From: Amblyomma americanum
Taxonomy: Eukaryota > Arthropoda > Arachnida > Ixodida > Ixodidae
Direction of reading: 5' to 3'
DNA: 64,000 bases
Assembly (NCBI RefSeq): GCF_052857255.1
Contig: NW_027526502.1
Span: 223,501-287,500, forward strand
Position 1 is the stretch's first letter. Each line of letters begins with the position of its first letter. Shown here one piece after another: positions 29,151-37,724 of this stretch. The notes beneath the pieces are model-generated. The model saw only the letters and a program-made list of their open reading frames with translations. It had not been told where the DNA came from and searched no databases. A program made the translations under genes and the position numbers.

Positions 29151-29437
29151 AAGTGAGGCCGAAGGCGATGGGTCTCTGTCCTTATAGCTGGCGTCCGATG
29201 ACGTCAGGTGAAAACGCCACCGATAGCCGCAACCACTGAACAAAAACGCCCCTTTTAGCCGGTAAGGGCAAGCCAACGTTTTCCACGCTCATGCAGTAAG
29301 CTGGTTGAGGGCACAAAGTTCAGACGGTGGAAGGCAATCAGCTGGTTGAGGGCACAAAGTTCAGACGGTGGAAGGCAATCTGCAGCAAAACGCAGAGACA
29401 CTTGAAGTTGGTGCTCGCCATTTATCGTCCCCGCTGC

Positions 29438-29560
29438 GAAAACTGCATTAGGGACACCTAACACCACCACTTCACAAGGTGGCAGTTTCATCTCCGTTGG
29501 CCGCCAGTCACCCAGCAGTGTAAACATATATTTATTGTATGCTGTACAGATAGTTTCCTG
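29438..29560. other. Unassigned spacer between satellite and retroelement
   Basis: Satellite similarity stops inside a monomer at about 29437. Retroelement coding similarity is not readable before about 29561, where a stop in the gag frame at 29551-29553 has been passed. The 120 bp between is AT-richer and matches neither. I see no LTR, so the 5' LTR and most of gag of the flanking element are missing here. Confidence 0.5.
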
Positions 29561-29798
29561 CAGACCAATTTCTTGAGGCCCGAGGGCTGAGAAATATGAG
29601 TAAGGCAGGGGAGGAAACACAAAAGGTCCCAGGGACAGATGCGACTAAACCAAGAGCATATGGTTATGCACCTAAGGCGCCAGTAAAGTGTTTTCTTTGC
29701 GGCAAGGTGGGACACCGTGCAGTTGACTGTCGGACTAGTAGCATTGCCCAAAAGACACAGGTTGTGTGCCAAGGTCGTAAGAGGAGGGGTCATAATAT
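29561..29798 (+). pseudogene. gag C-terminal fragment with CCHC zinc knuckle (interrupted)
   Basis: The frame is open from about 29554 through the ATG at 29596 to the insertion point at 29798. It encodes a linker rich in charged residues, then CFLCGKVGHRAVDC, a perfect C-x2-C-x4-H-x4-C nucleocapsid knuckle that binds RNA. A second knuckle begins with C-x2-R (the second Cys is lost) and is cut by the insertion; its H-x4-C half continues at 34985 (the D-E-C around 34993). The fragment belongs to the same element as the protease and integrase downstream of the insertion. The N-terminal gag is absent. Confidence 0.8.
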
Positions 29799-29971
29799 TG
29801 TTACGTGCTTTGCACGCACGGGGGTTTATTCAAAGAGGGGACCGGTCGAAGCAGGATGGAAGCAGGAAGCCTAGCAGCGTCCTTCCGCTCCCTCTTTTTC
29901 TTCCTCTTTCTCCGCGGGTCAGTCCTTCATCTTCTGCTTCTTCCGTCGAGGTTCTGTGGAAGCACGTTACA
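29799..29971 (-). repeat. 3' LTR of the gypsy element
   Basis: This 173-bp copy begins TGTTACGTGC and ends GCACGTTACA on the plus strand. It is nearly identical to 34812-34984, with two substitutions visible. TG...CA termini and the flanking ATAT define the edge. In the element's orientation this is the downstream LTR. Confidence 0.95.
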
Positions 29972-29984
29972 TTTCCCTCCTCGC
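29972..29984 (-). other. Polypurine tract of the gypsy element
   Basis: Directly inside the 3' LTR, the minus strand reads GCGAGGAGGGAAA immediately before TGTAACG. This is the expected plus-strand DNA priming site of an LTR retrotransposon. Confidence 0.8.
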
Positions 29985-30005
29985 AGACGATGCCCGTCGG
30001 GCGAG

Positions 30006-33000
30006 TTAAACAGACCGTCTGGGATGGAATCGCTTGAGGCGGGCTACATGCACCACCTGAGATTGGCGTGACCGTCGACCACTAGCAGTTAGTCGTGCTA
30101 TAACGTAATTAACGTCACTTATGCACTCCAACACAACAAATGGTCCAGTGTAGTGGGATAGCAGTTTCTGACACAGACCACGCTTGCGTAGAGGGGTCCA
30201 CAACCACACAATGTCACCAGGAACATAAGAAACTTCTTGGTGTTGGACGTCGTAGCGGTTCTTGGAACGCTCTTGCGAAGATAAAATTCGAACGCGGGCA
30301 AGCTGGCGAGCTTCTTCAGCTCTGCAGAGTGTGGTCGCAAGAGAAGGTTCATCGTGGATGAAAAATGGTAGCATGGTGTCAAGGCCGCAGCGAGGCGAGC
30401 GAGCATAGAGCAGGTAAAAGGGGCTGTAGCCAGTTGTCTCATGTTGCGCGGTGTTGTACGCATGAGTGATGAACGGGAGTACGCCATCCCAGTCCTTATG
30501 ATCTGCAGCGACGTACATGGCAAGCATGGTGGTGAGCGTACGATTAGTGCGTTCTACCACACCGTTTGTTTGGGGATGATATGGCGTGGAGTGGCGAAAA
30601 CTGCAGCTGCTGAGGCGGAGAAGTTCTTCAACAACGTCCGCTGTAAATTGACGTCCACGGTCGCTAATGAGAACTGCAGGAGGGCCGTGCCGAAGAATGA
30701 CGAATCGAAGTAAGAAGTTAGATACTTCAGACGCAGTAGCAACTGGTATCGCGGCTGTCTCACAATAACGGGTTAAGTGGTCTACGCACACAAGAATCCA
30801 TCGATTTCCTTTAGAGGATCGTGGGAAAGGTCCAAGGAGGTCAATGCCAACTTGCTCAAACGGGGCTGTTGGAGGTGTGATTGGCCGCAATTTGCCCGGT
30901 GGACTTGAAGTCGGCAGCTTAAAGCGCTGGCATTGCACACAGCTGGCTACATAGTGCTGGATGGTTGAACGCATGTTAGGCCAGTAAAATCGTTGTTGTG
31001 TGCGGTGGAGTGTGCGTGTCACTCCCAAGTGCCCAGACGTGGCGTCGTCGTGCATCATTTCAAGAACTGTGATGCGTAGGCTTTCGGGTACGACAAGAAG
31101 CATGCGTGCTCCTCCAGAAGCGAAATTCTTCTTATAAAGCAAACCGTCGCGAATGCAAAAAGTATTCTTTACAGAATCTTGAGCGGCATCAAACAAAGAG
31201 GTTAATGTTTGGTCCTTGCGTTGCTCAGTTCGAAAAACTTGAAGATCGGGGAAGGCTTGTGAAAGTGACGACAAGTATTCATCAAAGTTGTCTGCGTCGT
31301 CCTCAGTCGTTAGAAGCGGCAAACGGGAAAGACAATCGGCATCTGAGTGTTTACGGCCGCTTTTATGCACAACAGTGAAATTAAATTCTTGTAGGCGCAA
31401 AGCCCATCGAGCAAGCCGGCCACAGGGGTCACGAAGACTCACTAACCAGCAAAGCGAGTGGTGGTCGGTCACGACGGTGAAAGCATTCCCGTACAGATAG
31501 GAGCGGAAGCGCTGTACAGCGAAAACAACGGCGAGACATTCTTGCTCAGTAACCGTGTAATTTCTTTCGCTCTTACTCAACGAACGGCTGGCATATGCTA
31601 CCACGTGCTGATCGTGACCATGGCGTTGTATAAGTACAGCGCCGATACCGATACCACTTGCATCAGTGTGCACTTCAATTGGTGCAGATGGGCAGAAGTG
31701 GCGTAGGATGGGGCCCGAGGTCAAAAGAAATTTCAGATGCCGGAAAGCTGCGTCACATTCGCTGGTCCAATTGAACGGTGCATCTTTATGCAGCAAACAC
31801 GTGAGTGGGTAAGCGATGTCCGCAAACCTAGCTATAAAGCGTCGAAAGTACGAGCAGAGCCCTAAAAAACTCTGCAGCTCTTTCACTGATTGAGGCACCG
31901 TAAAACTTTTGACAGCTTCAATTTTCTTTGGATCTGGTCGAACACCTTCTTTATCAACTAAATGACCAAGAACAATTGTTTCACGGTTCCCAAAATGACA
32001 TTTCTTGGAATTGAGGATAAGGCCAGCTCGTTCCATGCAATCAAGCACAATATCCAGACGGCGGTTGTGCTCACTAAACGTTTTGCCAAAAATTACAACG
32101 TCGTCCAGATAACATAAACAAATTTGCCACTTGAGGCCACGCAGGATTGTATCCATGAACCGCTCGAATGTTGCAGGTGCATTACATAATCCGAAAGGCA
32201 TAACGTTGAACTCGTAAAGTCCGTCTGGTGTAATGAATGCCGTTTTTTCCCTATCTGCAGCGTGCACGGGGATTTGCCAGTAGCCGGATCTCAAATCAAT
32301 AGAAGAAAAGTATGAAGCGGAGTGCAGACAATCAATTGCGTCATCTATACGTGGAAGCGGGTAGACGTCCTTCTTCGTGGCCGTATTTAAGCGACGGTAG
32401 TCAACACAGAACCTCCATGTGCCATCTTTTTTCTTAACAAGGATAACTGGAGCCGCCCAAGGACTGGAGGATTCTCGAATTATGCCTCGCTTTAGCATCT
32501 CTTGAACTTGGTCATCTATTAACTTACGTTCAGTGGCTGAGACTCGATAGGGCTTCTGGCGTATAGGAGGTGCGGAGCCGGTGTTGATCGTGTGATGAAT
32601 ACGACTGGTAGGCGGTGGTGTTGAATCGTCTTTGGCAAAGTCGAACACGAACACGTGTTTCAGAAGGAGTTCCACTAGAGTGCGACGCTCGGTTGGGGAA
32701 AGAGCCTGATTAATCATAGCCTTAACTTGGGTCTCCATATCTCTTTTCACGTGCTGCTCACTGACAGAGTTGGTTAACGCCGCGACGAAACCTGACACAC
32801 CTTCCTCGAAACGGGCGAGTTTGAGGCCCCGGGGCAACACAGCTGGCTCTTCAGAGTGGTTCACTGTCCACAGCTCGGTACGGCCTCTCACCACGGGAAC
32901 GACGCAACGAGGCACGACGATACTCTTCTTAGAGCAGGCGAGTGTCGTAGGCTCTACCACAGCTTCAAAAGATTCGCACTGATTGTGAATAGAGGAAACC

Positions 33001-33473
33001 CGCACGAATGCTGCAGAGAAAGCTGGTACAATAGTATCTTCTTCCACCGCAAATGCTCCAAAATCCGGTGTCGAGTTATCCACAAGAGCTGAAAGTAACG
33101 AAGAATTCAAAGCAACTTCTCCCGTACGACAGTCTAAAGTTGCACCACACTCTTGCAGAAAATCAATCCCAAGAATCACATCATGCGTTGACCGTGGTAG
33201 CACTGCGAATTCTGTTCTAAACGTTAGACCACCAACAACAACATCCGAAGCACACACACCAAGTGGAACCAAAGGTTCACCACCGACACCACGGAATAAC
33301 GCTGCACGGTCACCACTAAACATCACTTTCCTACCTAAACGATTCTTAAACCTCAAACTCATAACGGATACGGTAGCACCAGTGTCCACAAGAGCCATTG
33401 TTTTCACACCATCAATAAACACTTCCAGTTTGTTCTTCAACATAAACACGGGCAGAGGTAGATTGGACGTCAT
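30006..33473 (-). CDS. pol: Gypsy pol polyprotein (protease, RT, RNase H, integrase)
   Basis: An uninterrupted 1,155-codon frame from the first in-frame ATG. Order: retropepsin with VDTGATVSVMS (Asp30); RT with the polymerase motif YLDDVV near residue 453; RNase H beginning at the VHTDASG region near residue 610; integrase with an H-x3-H...C-x2-C zinc domain near residues 810-855 and a DDE core (ID near 876, ISDRGRQF near 936, VVERTN near 972). A C-terminal YTGPFVVL stretch resembles the GPY/F module; no chromodomain is seen. The frame is also open upstream of the ATG across the gag stop, in the -1 frame relative to gag. I therefore infer that pol is made as a Gag-Pol fusion by slippage at 33515-33521 rather than from its own ATG. 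The standard order with integrase last distinguishes it from its host element. Confidence 0.95.
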   Translation of the reverse strand: MTSNLPLPVFMLKNKLEVFIDGVKTMALVDTGATVSVMSLRFKNRLGRKVMFSGDRAALFRGVGGEPLVPLGVCASDVVVGGLTFRTEFAVLPRSTHDVILGIDFLQECGATLDCRTGEVALNSSLLSALVDNSTPDFGAFAVEEDTIVPAFSAAFVRVSSIHNQCESFEAVVEPTTLACSKKSIVVPRCVVPVVRGRTELWTVNHSEEPAVLPRGLKLARFEEGVSGFVAALTNSVSEQHVKRDMETQVKAMINQALSPTERRTLVELLLKHVFVFDFAKDDSTPPPTSRIHHTINTGSAPPIRQKPYRVSATERKLIDDQVQEMLKRGIIRESSSPWAAPVILVKKKDGTWRFCVDYRRLNTATKKDVYPLPRIDDAIDCLHSASYFSSIDLRSGYWQIPVHAADREKTAFITPDGLYEFNVMPFGLCNAPATFERFMDTILRGLKWQICLCYLDDVVIFGKTFSEHNRRLDIVLDCMERAGLILNSKKCHFGNRETIVLGHLVDKEGVRPDPKKIEAVKSFTVPQSVKELQSFLGLCSYFRRFIARFADIAYPLTCLLHKDAPFNWTSECDAAFRHLKFLLTSGPILRHFCPSAPIEVHTDASGIGIGAVLIQRHGHDQHVVAYASRSLSKSERNYTVTEQECLAVVFAVQRFRSYLYGNAFTVVTDHHSLCWLVSLRDPCGRLARWALRLQEFNFTVVHKSGRKHSDADCLSRLPLLTTEDDADNFDEYLSSLSQAFPDLQVFRTEQRKDQTLTSLFDAAQDSVKNTFCIRDGLLYKKNFASGGARMLLVVPESLRITVLEMMHDDATSGHLGVTRTLHRTQQRFYWPNMRSTIQHYVASCVQCQRFKLPTSSPPGKLRPITPPTAPFEQVGIDLLGPFPRSSKGNRWILVCVDHLTRYCETAAIPVATASEVSNFLLRFVILRHGPPAVLISDRGRQFTADVVEELLRLSSCSFRHSTPYHPQTNGVVERTNRTLTTMLAMYVAADHKDWDGVLPFITHAYNTAQHETTGYSPFYLLYARSPRCGLDTMLPFFIHDEPSLATTLCRAEEARQLARVRILSSQERSKNRYDVQHQEVSYVPGDIVWLWTPLRKRGLCQKLLSHYTGPFVVLECISDVNYVIARLTASGRRSRQSQVVHVARLKRFHPRRSV

Positions 33474-33511
33474 CGACTCGCCGGCGGCCTCACCTCCATC
33501 GGCCGTGCCTC

Positions 33512-34720
33512 CTAGTTTCCCGGAGGCGGAGGGGATGCACGACGTCGAGGAGAAGGTGACCGCCGTCGGCGCTGAGGTGGCGGCGTCACACTGCGGTCAG
33601 ATGCGGGTGATGAACTCCGCAAATTGCTCGGACGGTACGGGTCCCAAGCGGACGTTGGGGGTCTCTGCTGCGCGGTGTGCAGTTGCCCGTAAGTATTCGC
33701 CGGGGGTTGGCAGTCTTGAGAAGTTGGGAAACGACGGCGGCAATATCTAGCGATATGCCCTGCAATGCCACACCGGTAGCACAAAGGTTGAGAGCGCCAG
33801 CGACCGCCATAAGAGTCCTGGCGAACAAAGTCGCGACGTTGGCTGAAGCCAGGATCTCGCTGCTGACGAACCACGTCTTCTGGGTAGGTGGGCCTCCTTT
33901 CTGTCGGCTGGTGGCGATAACGTTGGGCAATGTTCCGATCGTCCATGGGCAAAGTGCCGTTGGGTGGAGCCCACGGAGTCGACAGGGCGGCAACATCTTC
34001 CTCCGGTGCAGAACTGTGCCGCACATATTGTGTGTGGCAGAAGGTATCCCGGGATCTGGACAATTCCTCGCGCACAATCTTTCGAATCATATCAGCCATA
34101 GAATTTGGAGAACTGGCTTCAACACTGGCTATAGAGGTGACATTGGCCAATCTTCCGAATTTAGGGGTGATTCGACGCAGCTTAAGAGCTTCAAATGTTC
34201 TGCAATGTTCTATAACGTCAGCGGTGGTGCTCAGGCTCTCTTTGCTAATCAGGAAATTGTAAACATCTTCCGCAATTCCTTTTAGAAGGTGGCCGACTTT
34301 GTCTTCTTCAAGCATTCTGGAGTTAACTAGCTTGCATAACTTTAAGATGGCTTCGATGTATGCCGTGCAAGTTTCTCCGGGTACTTGCGCGCGGTGAAGC
34401 AATGTCTGTTCCGCACGCTTCTTCTTTGCCGATTCATCCCCAAAATTTTTCTTTATCTCGGTCGTAAAGGTAGCCCATGAACTCAGTGTATCCTCATGAT
34501 TGTCGAACCAGTCAAGGGCAGTGGCGGCAAGGAAAAACACAACGTTAGCCAGTTTAGTAGCAGCGTTCCATCGATTGTATTTGCTCACCCGCTCGTAGTG
34601 TTTCAGCCACTCGTCAACGTCCTCTTCAGGTTTTCCAAAAAATGTGCGGGGCTCTCGATAATGTGGCCAGTTGTTCGCTGTGGATAGCCCGGGTTGCTCA
34701 GCATTGTCGTCTCCAGGCAT
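33512..34720 (-). CDS. gag: Gypsy gag polyprotein
   Basis: 402 codons from an ATG shortly downstream of the primer-binding site to a TAG. The N-terminal two thirds has the alpha-helical character of retrotransposon Gag, with the motif EWLKHYERVSKYNRW near residue 37. Near residue 317 is CYRCGIAGHIARYC, a C-x2-C-x4-H-x4-C nucleocapsid knuckle for RNA packaging. The tail is basic, rich in Pro, Arg and Ser, and runs into the frameshift site. Gag would form the cytoplasmic particle in which reverse transcription happens. No stop or frameshift is seen, and the length is ordinary for gypsy Gag. Confidence 0.93.
   Translation of the reverse strand: MPGDDNAEQPGLSTANNWPHYREPRTFFGKPEEDVDEWLKHYERVSKYNRWNAATKLANVVFFLAATALDWFDNHEDTLSSWATFTTEIKKNFGDESAKKKRAEQTLLHRAQVPGETCTAYIEAILKLCKLVNSRMLEEDKVGHLLKGIAEDVYNFLISKESLSTTADVIEHCRTFEALKLRRITPKFGRLANVTSIASVEASSPNSMADMIRKIVREELSRSRDTFCHTQYVRHSSAPEEDVAALSTPWAPPNGTLPMDDRNIAQRYRHQPTERRPTYPEDVVRQQRDPGFSQRRDFVRQDSYGGRWRSQPLCYRCGIAGHIARYCRRRFPTSQDCQPPANTYGQLHTAQQRPPTSAWDPYRPSNLRSSSPASDRSVTPPPQRRRRSPSPRRRASPPPPGN
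33515..33521 (-). promoter_or_regulatory. Programmed -1 frameshift heptamer GGGAAAC at the gag stop
   Basis: On the minus strand the gag frame ends CCG GGA AAC TAG. G GGA AAC fits the X XXY YYZ rule exactly, and the 0-frame codons are GGA and AAC. A -1 slip re-pairs the tRNAs on GGG AAA, and reading continues CTA GGA GGC into the open pol frame. The stop codon lies directly after the heptamer, and a GC-rich stretch that could fold follows within 10-40 nt. The frame relation and the heptamer are seen directly; frameshifting itself is inferred. Confidence 0.85.
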
Positions 34721-34790
34721 GTCCGATGGCAGTGGTGGGAAGCCTGCGAGTCTACGGCTCCTTCGGTAGATGGAATGCTCCGTGGTCGAT

Positions 34791-34808
34791 ACCCGGCACC
34801 TCTCACCA
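34791..34808 (-). other. Primer-binding site of the gypsy element
   Basis: Three bases inside the 5' LTR the minus strand reads TGGTGAGAGGTGCCGGGT, starting with the TGG that pairs with a tRNA CCA end. I do not assign the tRNA. A match to a tick tRNA 3' end would confirm it. Confidence 0.7.
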
Positions 34809-34811
34809 ACC

Positions 34812-34984
34812 TGTTACGTGCTTTGCACGCACGGGGGTTTATTCAAAGAGGGGACCGGTCGAAGCAGGATGGAAGCAGGAAGCCTAGCAGCGTCCTTCCG
34901 CTCTCTCATTTTCTTCCTCTTTCTCCGCGGGTCAGTCCTTCATCTTCTGCTTCTTCCGTCGAGGTTCTGTGGAAGCACGTTACA
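34812..34984 (-). repeat. 5' LTR of the gypsy element
   Basis: A 173-bp copy of 29799-29971 differing at two positions, starting TGTTACG and ending CGTTACA. It would carry the promoter for the minus-strand transcript. Its plus-strand downstream neighbour is ATAT followed by resumed coding sequence of the interrupted older element. Confidence 0.95.
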
Positions 34985-35520
34985 ATATGGATGAGTGCCA
35001 ATACAGAACGCAGGACCGAGCTGCATGCGTTGTCGACTCTCGGGCAGAACTTGTCACACCTCCTGAACTTCCACAGCTAAAAGGAAAGCAAACGCCGCTG
35101 GGAAATGAGGCGGTGCGTGGAACAACCAAGTCGAAAGCAGCAATGCCGGTGGTGGTTGAGCAAATAGGGAACCGCCCTATATTGGTTCTTAGAGACAGCG
35201 GAGCCAACACAGTTTTGGTTTGGAGAAGCCTGGTGAAGGACAAGGATCTTACAGGGAAAGCGTCGGCCGTCACTCTTGTAGATAGCACAGTAAGGTACCT
35301 TACCGAAGCCAGGATTCTAGTGTCCACGCCATATTATACTGGACAGGTAGTGGCAAAATGCGTAGAGCAACCCATCTACGATCTCATCTTGGAAAACATT
35401 ACGGGTGCAAGAAGTGTTGAGGACCCCGATCCCGAGTGGAGGATGATCGACGTTGAAGAGCACCCAAAAGAGGAAAGGCTCTCGACAGCTCAGGCGTGTG
35501 ATGGGGCAGTCAGTTTCTAG
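34985..35520 (+). pseudogene. gag end and retropepsin-like protease of the Gmr1-type element
   Basis: The frame resumes after the insertion and stays open to TAG at 35518. It completes the H-x4-C half of the second zinc knuckle, then has a linker and a protease-like domain: RPILVLRDSGANTVLVWRSL with the DSGA active-site motif of aspartic retropepsins, followed by beta-rich sequence. The following region has stops before the integrase. It is adjacent to, and in order with, the integrase remnant. Confidence 0.75.
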
Positions 35521-35689
35521 TCGGCCGTGGAGACAAGGGCTCAAGCGACATCCTGAGCAACTCAGCATCCGCTCTCTACTCCCGTTACGATGTGTCTGAG
35601 CGTATCACCGGGCGAAATTGCAGTTAGGCAAGGAGAAGACCCGAGCTTGAAGGCCTGCTTCGAAAGAGTCGGGGGAAAAAGTGAAAAGA

Positions 35690-36850
35690 AAGAGGAGTCG
35701 TACGTCATTCGAATATCAATTGGTAAATGGTCTGCTGTACAGGGAATGCATATTTAGCTCAGGAAGGCGGGTCCAACAACTGGTGTTACCCAAAGATATG
35801 AAAGAGATCATGCTACGCTAAGGACATGATGACATTATGGCCGGACACAGGGGTGTTCAAAAAACCGTGTCTAAGATCACCGAGTTCTTCTGGCCAGGTG
35901 TCCAGAGTGACGTAAACGCTTTCCTCGCTCATGTGATATGTGCGATCGCACAGTTCCGAAGGGAAGAGTTGGTCCCGTGCCTCTGGGAAAGATGCCAGCC
36001 ATCGACCTATCGTTTCAAAGAGTTGCAATTGACATTGTGGGGCCAATCTCTCCAGTATCCGCCAAAGGCAATAGATATGTGCTTAATCTGGTTGACGTGG
36101 CCACTCGTTATCCTGACGCTATTCCACTGAGAACTATTGACCGTATCCAAGTGGCGGAGGGTCTTGTGGAAATGTTTTCGCGTTATGGGTTCCCGAAGGA
36201 AATTTTGAGTGACCGGGGCTCGAACTTCACATCGGAACTAATGAGGGAGGTTAACCGCTTTTTGTCAGTGAGGCAGTTACTGACGACGCCTTACCATCCC
36301 ATGTGCAATCGGCTTGTAGAGCGTTTCAACGGCACCCTCAAAAACATGATCAAGAAAATGTGCCAGGAGAGACCTACTGATTGGGATAGATATCTCCCAG
36401 CTCTTTTGTTCGCTTACCGCGAAGTACCGCAAACGAGTCTTGGTTTCTCGTCTTTTGAGATGTTGTATGGGAGAACCGTTAGAGGTCCACTTACAATACT
36501 CAAGGAGCTGTGGGCTAATAAGGAGATTGCACCAGATCTCAAGACAACATACACATACGTTCTTGAGTTGCGGGACAAGTTGGAGGAAACATGCAGGCTG
36601 GCACATCAAGGCGTGGAAAGGGCGCGCGAACGCTATAAGGAATACTATGACAAGAAAGAAATTCACAGAAATCTGAATTCGGGCGATAGGTTTCTTATCC
36701 TGAACGCCACGGATCATAATAAGTGGAAGAGCCCTTACCTTGTGACGCAGTAGAAAAATGACATGGATTGCGAGTTATTAATAAATAACACCAAGAAGGT
36801 TTTCCTGGCAAATATGCTGAAAAAGTACGAAGAGTTCCCGTACAGTGCGC
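35690..36850 (+). pseudogene. Integrase remnant placed upstream of RT
   Basis: Similarity begins near 35720, continues through the zinc domain (MAGHRGVQKT, FWPGVQSDVNAFL) and, after a frameshift near 35940, through a 271-codon open stretch to 36753. All three catalytic acidic residues of the DDE core are visible: AIDIVGPI, LSDRGSNFTS and RLVERFNGTLK. The C-terminal barrel (SGDRFLILNATDHNKW) follows, then a short tail past a stop to about 36850. Several stops break the whole. RT coding starts roughly 200 bp later on the same strand. Confidence 0.82.
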
Positions 36851-37059
36851 CCCCTAGGCAGCATGCTCGGCAGTAGCCGAGGAGACAGATGATATTGCCG
36901 AGGTGCCCACGTGCAGTGGGAAGAAATGTGTACGATGGGATAAGCTGCTAATAAACTCCAATTTGAATGAAGACCGAAGATCACAGATAAAGGCCCTACT
37001 CTAAAGCAAAGCGGATGTGTTTTCGAATTTGCTGGGCAAAACTTATGTCATATGTTGCA

Positions 37060-37330
37060 CATTAGATCCCTCTACAGATAGACCAATCAGCGCGAAAAAA
37101 TACCCACTACCTTTAGTATTTCAAGAATAAATTGAAAATGAGGTGCGGGATATTTTGGAGCTTGATGTGATTGAGAGGTCGTGGTCAGCATACAATGCGC
37201 CTCTCGTGGTTGTCAAAAAAAACCGATGGTACTAACGGAAAGTGTGTAGATTTTCGTCGGCTAAATGACACCGTAGTACCCGATGCCGGACCTATACCAA
37301 GAGCAGACGTTGTGTTCGCTAAGGTGGCTT
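37060..37330 (+). pseudogene. N-terminal half of the RT of the Gmr1-type element
   Basis: With frameshifts, the translation carries the usual gypsy RT opening: a KYPLPLV-like region near 37100, SAYNAPLVVVKK near 37190, and KCVDFRRLND near 37245, followed by IPRADVVFAKVAS. Similarity stops at about 37330 where a foreign LINE fragment begins. The part between VFAKVAS and KTA is missing on the other side, so the insertion was accompanied by a small deletion or the boundary has eroded. Confidence 0.78.
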
Positions 37331-37724
37331 CCAAGAAGAAGAAACAACTTTATTTACGTCATGGCCTAATGGCATCATGACCTAATAGCGCCGTGACGGG
37401 GGCCCAGGCGGCAATTCAGCGGAGGATCTGAGGCCTTTGTCGCTCAAGAGCCGCCGAGACCTGCTGGACGGCCCAGGTTTGCACGTCACGGTCAGAGCAT
37501 TCCGCCGCAGCCGCGAGTCGCGGCGGAATCGTTATGCTTTTAGAAGCCTCGTCGGGGAATTTTGTGCAGTCCCATAGGATGTGCGTCAGAGTTGCCCTCT
37601 CCCGCTGGCACACGCGACACACATCACTTTCATATAAGTTTGGGTATAGATGAGTCATTAACACCGGGGTTGGTAAAGAACCAATTTGTAGTTGTCTTAG
37701 CTGAAGGGTATTGACAAATACCAA
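37331..37724 (-). mobile_element. 3' fragment of a non-LTR retrotransposon inserted in the RT
   Basis: On the minus strand a 102-codon open stretch (37416-37724) encodes LPTPVLMTHLYPNLY and then CRVCQRERATLTHILWDC, the Cys/His cluster typical of the C-terminus of RNase-H-bearing LINEs. Downstream in its own orientation come a short 3' UTR, AATAAA, and an AAG-rich end at about 37331. It is 5'-truncated, as target-primed insertions usually are. The orientation is opposite to the host RT. Confidence 0.75.

Larger units (their letters stand above)
1..29437. repeat. 247-bp tandem satellite array (about 119 monomers)
   Basis: A single GC-rich unit repeats head to tail every 247 bp from the first base of the window to about 29437. 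Landmarks recur in each copy: CTGCAGCAAAACGCAG, GCTCGCCGCTTATCGTC, GATGACGTCAGG, GAAGGAAACCGCCCC. Copies differ by scattered substitutions, with rare indels: a 1-bp loss in the CGCCCC run near 2700 and its descendants, and a 41-bp internal duplication. Both strands carry 67-80-codon open stretches in nearly every monomer. These begin at TTG rather than ATG, and 247 is not a multiple of 3, so they do not join into a longer frame; I treat them as by-products of composition. The left end lies outside the window. The right end is a partial monomer that loses similarity at about 29437. The copy count is array length divided by period. Confidence 0.97.
29799..34984 (-). mobile_element. Young, apparently intact Ty3/gypsy LTR retrotransposon
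   Basis: The element is 5,186 bp on the minus strand, bounded by 173-bp LTRs that start TGTTACG and end CGTTACA. The LTRs differ at only two visible positions (CTCCCTCTTT against CTCTCTCATT). It has a primer-binding site, gag, a -1 frameshift site, pol, and a polypurine tract, and is flanked by ATAT on both sides (29795-29798 and 34985-34988), consistent with a 4-bp target-site duplication. There is no env-like frame. Both reading frames are uninterrupted and all catalytic motifs are visible, so it is either recently active or recently inserted. It lies in the gag of an older plus-strand element. Confidence 0.95.

Noticed and set aside
1..29300. Repeated 67-119-codon open stretches on both strands of the satellite
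   Set aside because: They start at TTG, change frame from monomer to monomer and exist in every copy on both strands; a composition effect of one repeat unit, not genes.
1..29437. CRISPR-like array
   Set aside because: The whole 247-bp unit repeats; there are no short repeats with unique spacers.
33677..34285. 202-codon plus-strand frame
   Set aside because: Antisense of the gypsy gag.
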